From assembly GCA_029556545.1 (NCBI GenBank), contig JAKQEQ010000014.1:1-38829 (forward strand): a stretch of DNA of 38,829 bases, read 5' to 3'. Below, piece after piece: positions 16,181 through 24,214 of the stretch. Each line of letters begins with the position of its first letter. Position 1 is the first letter of the stretch. Under the pieces are notes generated by a model, which ran no database searches, was not told the origin of the DNA, and saw nothing but the letters and a program-made list of their open reading frames with translations. This DNA comes from Candidatus Hydrogenedentota bacterium. GTDB lineage: Bacteria; Hydrogenedentota; Hydrogenedentia; Hydrogenedentales; JAGMZX01. Position numbers and translations under genes: made by a program.

Positions 16181-19042
16181 ATGACGTACAAGAGCCTGCT
16201 TTTTCGTTGCTTGGTGGTATTGGCCGTAAGCGGGGGAATGCTCACGGGCGCGGCGGGCGCCCTCGAGGTCAAGGTTTTGCCCGACCCCATCCCGCGAATC
16301 GCCATAGTGGGCGACAGTTGGGGCATGTTCATGTGGTGGTTTCGGTCGTTCAAGCGCGCCCTGAACGACCTGGGATACACGCGATACACCGAGGTCGCGA
16401 ACGAGTCCGTGGTGGGGGGCGGCAAGACCTTCCAGTTCGTGAATGAAGAGCAATTCCCCGCCGCCGCCACCATCCGCGCGGCCATCGCCCAGATGCTGCG
16501 GGATTACCCGACCATCGATGTGGTGGTGATCTCCCTTGGCGGCAACGACGGATTATACGGCACCGAGTACGTGCTGCCGGACGACCCGCTCCGCGAAATC
16601 AGGTTGCAGTGCCCCGGCCATCCCGAGGACTACAACCAGATTCTGCTCGACAAGATCATGAATCAGGACTTGGCGAATGTCGTTGACTACATTCTCGATA
16701 TTCGCCCCGATATCCGCGTCGTGCTGAGTTCCTATGACTACGGCGGCAGCGCGAAGCGGCGAGAGTGCAGTCTCGAGATCCAGCAGGCCGGCCTCCTCGT
16801 AATGGACATCTATAAACAGCGCATCGCCGAACAGAAAGGGGATCGCGTCTTCTTTTTCAACAGTACGGGCCTCATGCAATACACCTACGGCGTCTACGAA
16901 TACGAGCATGACGAGGACAATAAACCCATCCCCGAGACCGGCGTCCTCGTGTATCCCCCGGGTTACGTGAAGCCCGGCTTTGACCCGGACGACTACCCGC
17001 CGATTGCCTTGCTCGAGCCCGACGATATCTGGGCCGTACCGTGGACATACAACGGCGAACCCATGGTGCTGCCGGGGTTTCCCGAGCATTACTCGCCGCT
17101 CTTTTCCATGATCGACCAGGATATGCATTTGAGCGAAGAGGGCTACTACGTGATGGCGCGGCGCATGGTCGAGCGCATGATCGGCGAATGGCTCGATTAC
17201 CCGAAAGCGTTCGAGATTCTGCCCATCGAGACCGCCAAGGGCGCGCAATACCAATTTCAGGTCACGTTCAGCGAGCCGGTCACCGGCGTGGACGCCTCGG
17301 ATTTCGAGGTGGCCACCGCCATCCTGAGCAAGAACGGGATCGACATCAGTAACGCGGCAGTCGTCGATGTGCAGCCGAGCGAAGGACTTCATGAAGTTTA
17401 CGTGGTCACCGTCGATCTCAACCCCGGTGTCAAGGCCCAAGGTGTCGTGGAAGAGGTCGTACACATCCACGTCCTTGACGACGACACCATTGTGGATGAG
17501 CAAGGCACGCCCCTCGGCGGCCCCAACACGCTCGAGTGGACCGAGAACGGCAAGTTCACCTATTACGGCCCCTTCGCGTTCGCCGATCTCGAAAAGCCGG
17601 AGCCGGGCGACTTCGAAGCGGTCATGCATTACTTCAATATCCTGACCAAGCCGTATCTCGCCTTTATCAACTACGCGGTCTCGTTCGCGGCGGACCAACT
17701 CGATATCAACGGCGACATCGGCAAGCTGGTGCAGGCCCTGCTGAACGACGACGATATCGATGTGGAAAAGCTCTACATCAAGGGCAACGGGATGCTCGAG
17801 AGCTACGAGTTCGGCCTCGTCGAGCGGTGTTTCCGCGACCCGAGCATCGACCTGAGCGAATACGGCGGCGTCACCCACCAGATCGCCGCGGAAGCGTGGG
17901 CCCACAACATCGCGCAGATGCAGTACGACCTCGGCGGCGCCCCCACTCCGGAACATCCAAACATGTTGCTCGACGTCTTTTCCGGAGTCGATACCATCTT
18001 CGCCGGCTACATGACCATGGGCGAGTGGCAATCCGTCCTGACCATCGCGTTCGCATCGGTCGCTCTGCAACTCGAAGAAGTGGGGCAGTTCCTGCCCGGC
18101 ATTGAATTCCAGCTGGTGCATCCGGACAACTACATACTCCTGACGCCTTACTTCGGCGCCTTCGACGCGAACGAAGACGAAATCCTCACCATTGATGAAT
18201 ATGGCGACGCGGACGGCGACGGCTTCACCAACGCGGAGGAATACCTCTATTTTGAGTGTGACGGCAAGGAGGCGTTCATCAACGCCGCGCTCGATTACCA
18301 CGTGCGGCCCCAGCCCATCCGGCCGCTCCACGAGGTCGGCGAGGCGGTCCGAATCTATGTGCCGGAGTTGCTTCACGTCACAAAGACCACATACCAGTGG
18401 TACAAGGACGGCGTACCGATCGAAGACGACCTGCGCATTTCCGGCGCCAACAACCGCACGCTCAATATCTCTCCGCTCGAACTGGCGGACACCGGCGACT
18501 ACACCTGCGTTTACAATGAGAACGAGCCGGATCCCGCCAAGGGACAGGATGTGACATACGGGCCGGTTACTATTACCGTTGTTGAAGAAATCCCGGGCGA
18601 AGGCGAAGGTGAAGGTGAAGGTGAAGGCGAAGGCGAGGGTGAAGGTGAAGGCGAAGGCGACGGCGAAGGTGAAGGCGAAGGCGAGGGCGAAGGCGAGGGC
18701 GAGGGCGAGGGCGAGCCCAGTGTACATAGCGCGGACCAGAACGCGGACGGCAAGATCGCCCTGGCGGAGCTGCTGCGCGTCATTCAGTTCTACAACTCGG
18801 GCGGCTTCCACTGCGCGGCTCACCCCGAAGACACCGAGGATGGTTATGTCCCCGGCGTCGGCGCAAACCACGCCTGCACCCCCCACGCGTCGGACTACAA
18901 CGGCGGTCCCGACTGGCGCATCGGCCTGACCGAATTGCTCCGGATCATCCAGTTTTACAACATCGGCGGCTACGGGTGGTGTCCCGAAGAGGGCACGGAA
19001 GACGGCTTCTGTCCCATGTACCGCGCAAAGGTCCTGTGCTGA
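16181..19042 (+). CDS. Secreted SGNH/GDSL hydrolase-like protein with Ig domain, GE linker and EF-hand-like tail
   Basis: This 953-residue exported protein begins with a signal peptide (hydrophobic to about residue 27). The SGNH fold follows: GDSWG (Ser46), SLGGND (Asn122) and DQDMHLSEEG (His316), which form the usual blocks I, III and V; esterase or carbohydrate deacetylase activity is plausible. After it come a region of unknown fold, an EF-hand pair (DANEDEILTIDEY, DADGDGFTNAEE) near residues 665-690, and an Ig-like domain (TTYQWYKDGVPI ... DTGDYTCVY). A 40-residue GE linker and the shared Cys-rich terminal domain (ADQNADGKIALAE ... GTEDGFCP) close it. ATG 16181 has AAAGGA 9-10 nt upstream. 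The 181-bp gap before it contains only a GGACCGCGGTCC palindrome and no clear promoter. The tail MYRAKVLC departs from the usual GP ending. Confidence 0.85.
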   Translation: MTYKSLLFRCLVVLAVSGGMLTGAAGALEVKVLPDPIPRIAIVGDSWGMFMWWFRSFKRALNDLGYTRYTEVANESVVGGGKTFQFVNEEQFPAAATIRAAIAQMLRDYPTIDVVVISLGGNDGLYGTEYVLPDDPLREIRLQCPGHPEDYNQILLDKIMNQDLANVVDYILDIRPDIRVVLSSYDYGGSAKRRECSLEIQQAGLLVMDIYKQRIAEQKGDRVFFFNSTGLMQYTYGVYEYEHDEDNKPIPETGVLVYPPGYVKPGFDPDDYPPIALLEPDDIWAVPWTYNGEPMVLPGFPEHYSPLFSMIDQDMHLSEEGYYVMARRMVERMIGEWLDYPKAFEILPIETAKGAQYQFQVTFSEPVTGVDASDFEVATAILSKNGIDISNAAVVDVQPSEGLHEVYVVTVDLNPGVKAQGVVEEVVHIHVLDDDTIVDEQGTPLGGPNTLEWTENGKFTYYGPFAFADLEKPEPGDFEAVMHYFNILTKPYLAFINYAVSFAADQLDINGDIGKLVQALLNDDDIDVEKLYIKGNGMLESYEFGLVERCFRDPSIDLSEYGGVTHQIAAEAWAHNIAQMQYDLGGAPTPEHPNMLLDVFSGVDTIFAGYMTMGEWQSVLTIAFASVALQLEEVGQFLPGIEFQLVHPDNYILLTPYFGAFDANEDEILTIDEYGDADGDGFTNAEEYLYFECDGKEAFINAALDYHVRPQPIRPLHEVGEAVRIYVPELLHVTKTTYQWYKDGVPIEDDLRISGANNRTLNISPLELADTGDYTCVYNENEPDPAKGQDVTYGPVTITVVEEIPGEGEGEGEGEGEGEGEGEGEGDGEGEGEGEGEGEGEGEGEPSVHSADQNADGKIALAELLRVIQFYNSGGFHCAAHPEDTEDGYVPGVGANHACTPHASDYNGGPDWRIGLTELLRIIQFYNIGGYGWCPEEGTEDGFCPMYRAKVLC
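18596..18715 (+). repeat. GE linker repeat of the SGNH protein gene
   Basis: This is 120 bp of GGYGAR hexamers encoding 20 Gly-Glu pairs, with one GAC (Asp) interruption. It joins the Ig-like domain to the terminal EF-hand-like domain. Confidence 0.95.
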
Positions 19043-19118
19043 CGCGCGCGGTCTCTATCGCATAGGTCTGATGACGCAGGCGCGCCGACGGGCCATTCTC
19101 TCGCCGGTTGTCGCGCCT

Positions 19119-19207
19119 TGTTCGTGCCTGTCCTCGTACTCGTACTCGTGTTCGTAATCGTAATCGTAATCGAGCCCGTCGGGCACGTCTCCCCCGCGAG
19201 GCGCGGG
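19119..19207. repeat. Degenerate third copy of the hexanucleotide-arm repeat, plus a hairpin
   Basis: TTCGTGCCTGTCCTCGTACTCG followed by three TAATCG hexamers and CGAG (19119-19173) resembles the 5' arm of the repeats at 2587 and 14757, but the flanking hairpins are missing. A separate hairpin CCCGCG-AGG-CGCGGG lies at 19193-19207. It occupies the 400-bp gap between the SGNH and C25 genes, which contains no gene. A TTGACA at 19267 with a weak TAGGCT 17 bp later is a possible promoter for the next gene. Confidence 0.55.
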
Positions 19208-19442
19208 ACGCAGCGCGGACTCGCTTGTGCCAGTCCCCGGTTCGCTTGAGAACTCGGAAGGAATTGTTGACAATTTTACGGGGGTGGAGTAGGCTGATTC
19301 TCGTGCAGGCCGGGGATAAGAGTAAAACGTCTTGCTTGGGTGTCACAGTGGGCGCACAAGCGGGGCGAAACGGTAGTTTCTGACCGGACGGAGCGTCGCG
19401 TTAAGAGCGCACCCGCCGCCCTTGAAATCGGGGGACACTTCG

Positions 19443-22400
19443 ATGTCCATGGTACGATCGACCCACCGCGAATGGATCCTTGTTGTTGTCTTTATCGCCG
19501 CGTCTTGGGCTGTTGGAGCGTCGGAATGGCGCGCGACGGCCGCGCCGCCGGGCGGTGACGCCATCGAACACGTGACCGCCGTGTTCGAAGACGGCCTGAC
19601 GGTCGCGTTCTCTCTGAACGCCGTCAGGATAACCGACGAATCGAAGGACGGACAACCCTTCACCCGCCTTGATCTCCCGGGAGCGGGTGTTTCGGGGGAA
19701 CTGGGCCGGCCCGAGTTACCCGCGTGGCGTCGCCTCGTCGAAGTCCCGAAGAACGCCGTGGACGTGCGCCTGGACGTCATCGAGGAGCGCGTCGAGGCGC
19801 TCGTAACACCGAAGGCCGCGGCCGCACCGCCGGTCTACCCGGTACAACCGCCGCGCGTGAAACTGCCGCACGCGAAACCCGCGCCGCTCGCGTGGGATCG
19901 CGCTGTGTACGCGGAGCCCAAGGGCATGCGGCCGGCGCCAGTCGAACTCTCCTATTTCGGCGTGCAACGCGGGAGAACCCTGTACGAAGTCACCGTCCAT
20001 CCCGTTGAATACGTCCCCGCCGCGAATGCCTTGACGGCGCGCACCCGAGTGGTCTTCGATGTCCGCTGGGACTGTGCGGGCGCCGCGCCGCAATGGCGCG
20101 AGGATCGCTATCGCGCGCCCATTCTGGACACGGAAATTGACTCCATTCTGCTGAACCCCGCCGTATCGGACACGAAGGCGTTCATCGCCTTCCCCGCCGG
20201 GTACCTGATCATCGCGAACCCGACGCTGGCCGCCAACGCGCTGCTCCAGGATTTCGCGAACACCAAGAGGAATCGCGGCTTTGATGTCACGCTCGTCAGC
20301 ACCAGCGTGACGGGCACGACCACCGCCGCCATCAAGAACTATATCCAGACCGCCTACGACACCTGGCCCGTGCCGCCCCGGTTCCTGCTGCTCGTGGGCG
20401 ATACGGACACCGTGCCGAGCTGGTTCGGATCGACCGCGGACAATCCCGCCACGGACCTGTATTACGTCACCGTGGATGGGACCGAGTACAACACGCCGGA
20501 CCTCTGGTACGGGCGCATGTCGGTGCGCACCGCGGCGCAATTGACGAACGCCCTCAACAAGACGCTCGCGTATGAATGGGTGTTCCCAGAAAAGGAGGAA
20601 AGCACGGCGGCTGAAGGCAAGCCCGTGTCTTGGGAGCAGCATGCCGCGTTTTTGGCGGGCGAGGACAACTACTCCATCACCGAAGGCACGCACAATTACG
20701 TCATTTCAAACTACTTCACGCCCGCCGGCTTCACCTCGGACAAGATCTACATGGTCACCTACGGCGGCACAACACAGCAGGCCCGAAATGCACTCAATGA
20801 CGGCCGGTCCATCATGTGTTTCTCCGGACACGGCTCGGAAACCAGTTGGGCCGACGGGCCGTACTTCGGCGTGTCCGATGTCACGGCGTCGACCAACCTC
20901 GCCTACCCGTTTGTGCAGGCGTTCTCGTGCCTGACCGGCGCTTACGACGTGTCCGAGTGCTTCGGCGAGACGTGGCTCCGCGACAGCAACGGGGGGCTGG
21001 CCTACATGGGGTCGTCCGTCACGTCCTATTGGAACGAGGACGACGTTCTCGAAAAGCAGCTTTTCAAGGGGTTCTTTCAAGAAGGCATGACGTGGACGGG
21101 CGGCGCCATGAACCGCGCAAAGGCGGGGCTCTATGCGCATTACGGCAACACGTCCACGGTCCGCCGCTATTTCGAGATGTACAACATCATGGGCGACCCC
21201 GCGGTAGACGTCCGCACCGCGGCCATTCAGGACCTCGTCGTGACGCACCTGCCCGCCATCCCTTCCGGCGCGCCCACGTTCGCCGTTACGGCGGATAAGG
21301 CCGGCGCGGTCATCGCCATCACGCAGGACGGCGTCCTGCACGGCGTCGGAGTCACGGCCAAGGGCACGGTCCACGTCGCCATCGACCCGCCCCTTACGGC
21401 CGGGCAGGCCCTCCTCTCCGCGACCGCGCCCAATTGCTTCGCGTACCAGGCCGTGCTGCCGGTAACGGCGGGCTCCGACGGGATCATCTCATTGGACCGC
21501 GACTTGTACTCCTGCCCCGCCACCGTCTCGGTGTTGTTGAGCGACGCGGACCTCGACGGCGCGCCCAACCACGACGTGGTGCTGACCGCGTCAAGCGGCG
21601 ACGTCGAAACCCTGACGTTGACGGCGCAGCCCGCGCCGGGGCTCTTCACCGGCGCGATTGCCACCGCTTGCGATAAGGCCGCGGAGGACGGCGCGCTTCA
21701 GGTCGCTAACGGCGACCTCATCACGGTCACGTATGAGGACGCCGACACGGGCGGCGGTTCTCCGGCAACCAAGACGGACACCGCCGTGGTGGACGCGCAC
21801 GCGCCCATCTTCAGCGACGTCCAGGTCTCCAACATCACGCCGACCTCCGCGACCGTATCGTTCTCGACGGACGAACCGGCCACCTCGCGTGTCTCGTGCG
21901 GGACCGTCTGCGGCGGCCCGTACACGATTACCGCGCAGATCGGGTCGCCGACCACGACGCATTCCTTGGTGCTGCCCGGCCTCGATGCCGGAACGCATTA
22001 CTATTTCGAAGTCGATGCATGGGACACCGCCGGAAACCAGGATAACGACACCGCGTGTTACGAATTCGACACGGTCGCGACGCCGGACGAGTGCGCGTCC
22101 GCGCTTATCCTGACGCCGGGCGTCAGCGATGCCGGCTCGACAGTCGGCATGACCGGCACGGACATCACGTCATGCACGTACAACGACTATAGAGATCTCT
22201 GGTACTCATACACCGCCACGGTCAACGGCAGCGCGGTCATCAGTCTGTGCGGGAGCAGCTATGATACGGCCCTGGCCGTTTTCGACGGATGCGGCGGGAC
22301 GGAACTCGCCTGCAATGATGACGCCTGCGGGCTCCAGTCCCTCGTCACCATTCCCGTATCGCACGGCGTCGAATACATGGTCCGCATCTCCGGCTACAAC

Positions 22401-23684
22401 GGCGCAGCTGGCGATTACGTCATCCTCGCCACCGAATCCGGCAGCGAGGGCGAGGGCGAAGGAGAGGGAGAAGGAGAGGGCGAGGGCGAAGGCGAAGGTG
22501 AAGGCGAAGGTGAAGGCGAAGGTGAAGGCGAGACACCGTTGAATGACGCTTGCGTAAACGCGGAGGACATCTTCTCGGGCGTTCCTGTGCCAGGAAGCAC
22601 TGTCGGCGCGACGGGCACGGACATCACGTCCTGTACGAACAATGATTACAAGGATGTCTGGTACCGCTGGACGCCCGAAATGACCGGTACGGCGACCGTC
22701 AGCCTGTGCAGCTTTTTTGACTACGATACCGCCTTGGCGGTCTTCGACGCTTGCGGCGGCAATGAACTGGCGTGCAACGACGACGCTTGCGGCTACGGCT
22801 CTGAGGTAAGTCTACCGGTGACGGGCGGCTTCGCGTATCTGATCCGCGTGTCAGGGTGGAACGGCAACTCCGGCAATTTTACGGTGCTGGCAACCCTTGC
22901 CGGCGGCGAAGGCGAAGGCGAAGGTGAGGGCGAAGGCGAAGGTGAGGGCGAAGGCGAAGGCGAAGGTGAAGGCGAGGGCGAGGGCGAGGGCGAAGGCGAA
23001 GGCGAGGGTGAAGGCGAGGGCGAGGGCGAGGGTGAAGGCGAAGGTGAAGGTGAGGGCGAGGGAGAAGGGGAAGGCGAAGGTGAAGGCGAGGGCGAGGGTG
23101 AAGGAGAAGGCGAAGGTGAAGGCGAGGGCGAGGGTGAAGGCGAAGGCGAAGGCGAAGGTGAAGGTGAGGGTGAGGGCGAGGGAGAAGGGGAAGGGGAAGG
23201 CGAAGGCGAAGGCGAAGGCGAGGGCGAAGGTGAAGGTGAAGGCGAGGGCGAAGGTGAGGGCGAGGGTGAAGGAGAAGGCGAAGGTGAAGGCGAGGGCGAA
23301 GGCGAAGGCGAGGGCGAGGGCGAGGGCGAGGGCGAGGGTGAAGGCGAAGGTGAAGGCGACCCATGCTTCAGCGAGTACCACACCGCGGACCAGTCGCGGA
23401 ACAATCTGATTGAATTGGGCGAATTACTGCGGGCGATCCAGTTCTTCAATTCCGGCGGCTTCCACTGCGCGGACGACCCGTCGAGCACCGAAGACGGGTA
23501 CTTGCCCGGCCCCGGTACGAATCAGTTGTGTTGTCCCCACAGCAGCGACTACGCGCCCGCAGGTCCAGATTGGCAGATTGCTTTGACCGAACTGTTGCGC
23601 GTGATCCAGTTCTACAACTTCCCCGGCTACCACTACTGCCCGGGTGAAGGCACGGAGGACGGGTTCTGCCCGGGACCGGCGTAA
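19443..23684 (+). CDS. Secreted gingipain-type cysteine protease (peptidase C25) with PPC-like modules, GE linkers and EF-hand-like tail
   Basis: This 1413-residue exported protein starts at ATG 19443, with GGGGGA 7 nt upstream; the signal peptide is MSMVRSTHREWILVVVFIAA onwards. A propeptide-like region is followed by a C25 catalytic domain: LLLVGDTDTVP, DLYYVTVDG, FSGHGSE (His463) and AFSCLTGAYD (Cys496). The 33-residue His-Cys spacing equals that of RgpB (His211/Cys244). Next come Ig/fibronectin-like segments (SDVQVSNITPTSATVSF), two homologous beta-sandwich modules with GTDITSC, DTALAVFD and ELACNDDACG separated by a short GE linker, a 151-residue GE linker and the terminal domain. The cleavage specificity is unknown. 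Gingipains need a dedicated secretion route in Bacteroidetes; no type IX sorting domain is visible here. A role in nutrient proteolysis or processing of neighbouring surface proteins is inference. Confidence 0.9.
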   Translation: MSMVRSTHREWILVVVFIAASWAVGASEWRATAAPPGGDAIEHVTAVFEDGLTVAFSLNAVRITDESKDGQPFTRLDLPGAGVSGELGRPELPAWRRLVEVPKNAVDVRLDVIEERVEALVTPKAAAAPPVYPVQPPRVKLPHAKPAPLAWDRAVYAEPKGMRPAPVELSYFGVQRGRTLYEVTVHPVEYVPAANALTARTRVVFDVRWDCAGAAPQWREDRYRAPILDTEIDSILLNPAVSDTKAFIAFPAGYLIIANPTLAANALLQDFANTKRNRGFDVTLVSTSVTGTTTAAIKNYIQTAYDTWPVPPRFLLLVGDTDTVPSWFGSTADNPATDLYYVTVDGTEYNTPDLWYGRMSVRTAAQLTNALNKTLAYEWVFPEKEESTAAEGKPVSWEQHAAFLAGEDNYSITEGTHNYVISNYFTPAGFTSDKIYMVTYGGTTQQARNALNDGRSIMCFSGHGSETSWADGPYFGVSDVTASTNLAYPFVQAFSCLTGAYDVSECFGETWLRDSNGGLAYMGSSVTSYWNEDDVLEKQLFKGFFQEGMTWTGGAMNRAKAGLYAHYGNTSTVRRYFEMYNIMGDPAVDVRTAAIQDLVVTHLPAIPSGAPTFAVTADKAGAVIAITQDGVLHGVGVTAKGTVHVAIDPPLTAGQALLSATAPNCFAYQAVLPVTAGSDGIISLDRDLYSCPATVSVLLSDADLDGAPNHDVVLTASSGDVETLTLTAQPAPGLFTGAIATACDKAAEDGALQVANGDLITVTYEDADTGGGSPATKTDTAVVDAHAPIFSDVQVSNITPTSATVSFSTDEPATSRVSCGTVCGGPYTITAQIGSPTTTHSLVLPGLDAGTHYYFEVDAWDTAGNQDNDTACYEFDTVATPDECASALILTPGVSDAGSTVGMTGTDITSCTYNDYRDLWYSYTATVNGSAVISLCGSSYDTALAVFDGCGGTELACNDDACGLQSLVTIPVSHGVEYMVRISGYNGAAGDYVILATESGSEGEGEGEGEGEGEGEGEGEGEGEGEGEGETPLNDACVNAEDIFSGVPVPGSTVGATGTDITSCTNNDYKDVWYRWTPEMTGTATVSLCSFFDYDTALAVFDACGGNELACNDDACGYGSEVSLPVTGGFAYLIRVSGWNGNSGNFTVLATLAGGEGEGEGEGEGEGEGEGEGEGEGEGEGEGEGEGEGEGEGEGEGEGEGEGEGEGEGEGEGEGEGEGEGEGEGEGEGEGEGEGEGEGEGEGEGEGEGEGEGEGEGEGEGEGEGEGEGEGEGEGEGEGEGEGEGEGEGEGEGEGEGEGEGEGEGDPCFSEYHTADQSRNNLIELGELLRAIQFFNSGGFHCADDPSSTEDGYLPGPGTNQLCCPHSSDYAPAGPDWQIALTELLRVIQFYNFPGYHYCPGEGTEDGFCPGPA
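22446..22532 (+). repeat. Short GE linker between the two PPC-like modules
   Basis: 87 bp of GGNGAR hexamers, including some GGA codons, separate two paralogous modules inside the C25 protease gene. Confidence 0.95.
22905..23357 (+). repeat. Longest GE linker repeat (453 bp)
   Basis: An uninterrupted run of 151 codons of Gly-Glu dipeptide. GGC/GGT/GGA/GGG and GAA/GAG codons are mixed, so the protein repeat is perfect while the DNA repeat is not. Sub-blocks such as GAGGGTGAAGGAGAAGGCGA recur, suggesting expansion in multi-hexamer units. Confidence 0.95.
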
Positions 23685-23802
23685 CGGCCTCCCCGCGCGA
23701 CACGACCAGTCTTAGTGTGGAGACAGAATGAGCCCAAATAGCTCGTGAAACGCCAGCGGAGTTCAACGTATTCTCCGCAAGAAACCTCTCCGCAAAAGCC
23801 AC

Positions 23803-23846
23803 TTGACAGATTTTCTCATGGCGAGTTATAATGCCTCCATTCCAGG
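23803..23846 (+). promoter_or_regulatory. Consensus promoter and operator-like palindrome, leader copy 1
   Basis: TTGACA (23803-23808), an 18-bp spacer and TATAAT (23827-23832), both perfect. CCTCCATTCCAGG (23834-23846) starts one base after the -10, as in copies 2 and 3, and CTTTATAGG follows. It drives the leader frame at 23876 and presumably the surface gene at 24211. Confidence 0.85.
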
Positions 23847-23875
23847 TCGCCTTTATAGGTGATCAGGGCACGGCC

Positions 23876-24214
23876 ATGAAGGTAGCGTTCGATAGCGCGG
23901 ATCAACGCCGTGGCGAGTTGTCAATTCCGCGGCTGGTCCAGTGTCTCACCGGCGCCAATCGCGAGGGGTACTACAATCGGGGGGAAGCCCCTCGCGTCGG
24001 AGAGCGCCCTCATGCCCCAGGCCACATGAGTTACCCGACGATGGCGCTGCCGTTCCCCGTGGCAGTCGAGGCGGACCGGGTTCCACACAAGATGCGCGGC
24101 GGGACATTGGCCGCCGACTCAGCACCGGCGTCTCTAACGAGGAACGCGGCACTCACAGTTCCTGGCGGTTCTTTCTTGCGGCAATCGTTCCCGGTAAAGG
24201 AAGTCCTACCATGA
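23876..24214 (+). CDS. 112-codon leader frame derived from a GntR-type DNA-binding domain
   Basis: This frame aligns without gaps to residues 1-86 of the GntR-LacI regulator encoded at 35528, with 36 identities. Shared blocks include MKVA.DS.D.RR, NREGYY..GE, SYPT.A..F, VEA..V and GGT. The effector domain is absent; the last 26 codons are unrelated. The winged-helix key segment PSERE has become VGERP, so DNA binding may be impaired, but the recognition-helix region SYPT is intact. The TGA stop overlaps the ATG of the next gene (ATGA at 24211-24214), allowing translational coupling. It may be a decaying remnant whose frame is kept by chance or by coupling, or a functional mini-repressor. The frame has survived strong divergence, which favours some constraint. 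Confidence 0.6.
   Translation: MKVAFDSADQRRGELSIPRLVQCLTGANREGYYNRGEAPRVGERPHAPGHMSYPTMALPFPVAVEADRVPHKMRGGTLAADSAPASLTRNAALTVPGGSFLRQSFPVKEVLP

Noticed and set aside
19422-19442. TTG start at 19422 for the C25 protease
   Set aside because: GGGGGA placed 7 nt before ATG 19443 and the better signal-peptide start favour the ATG.
22793-23488. Frames encoding Ser-Pro, Lys-Ala or Phe-Ala-Leu repeats over the GE tracts
   Set aside because: They are alternative readings of GGYGAR hexamers, which contain no stop in any frame. Only the Gly-Glu frame is continuous with globular domains on both sides.
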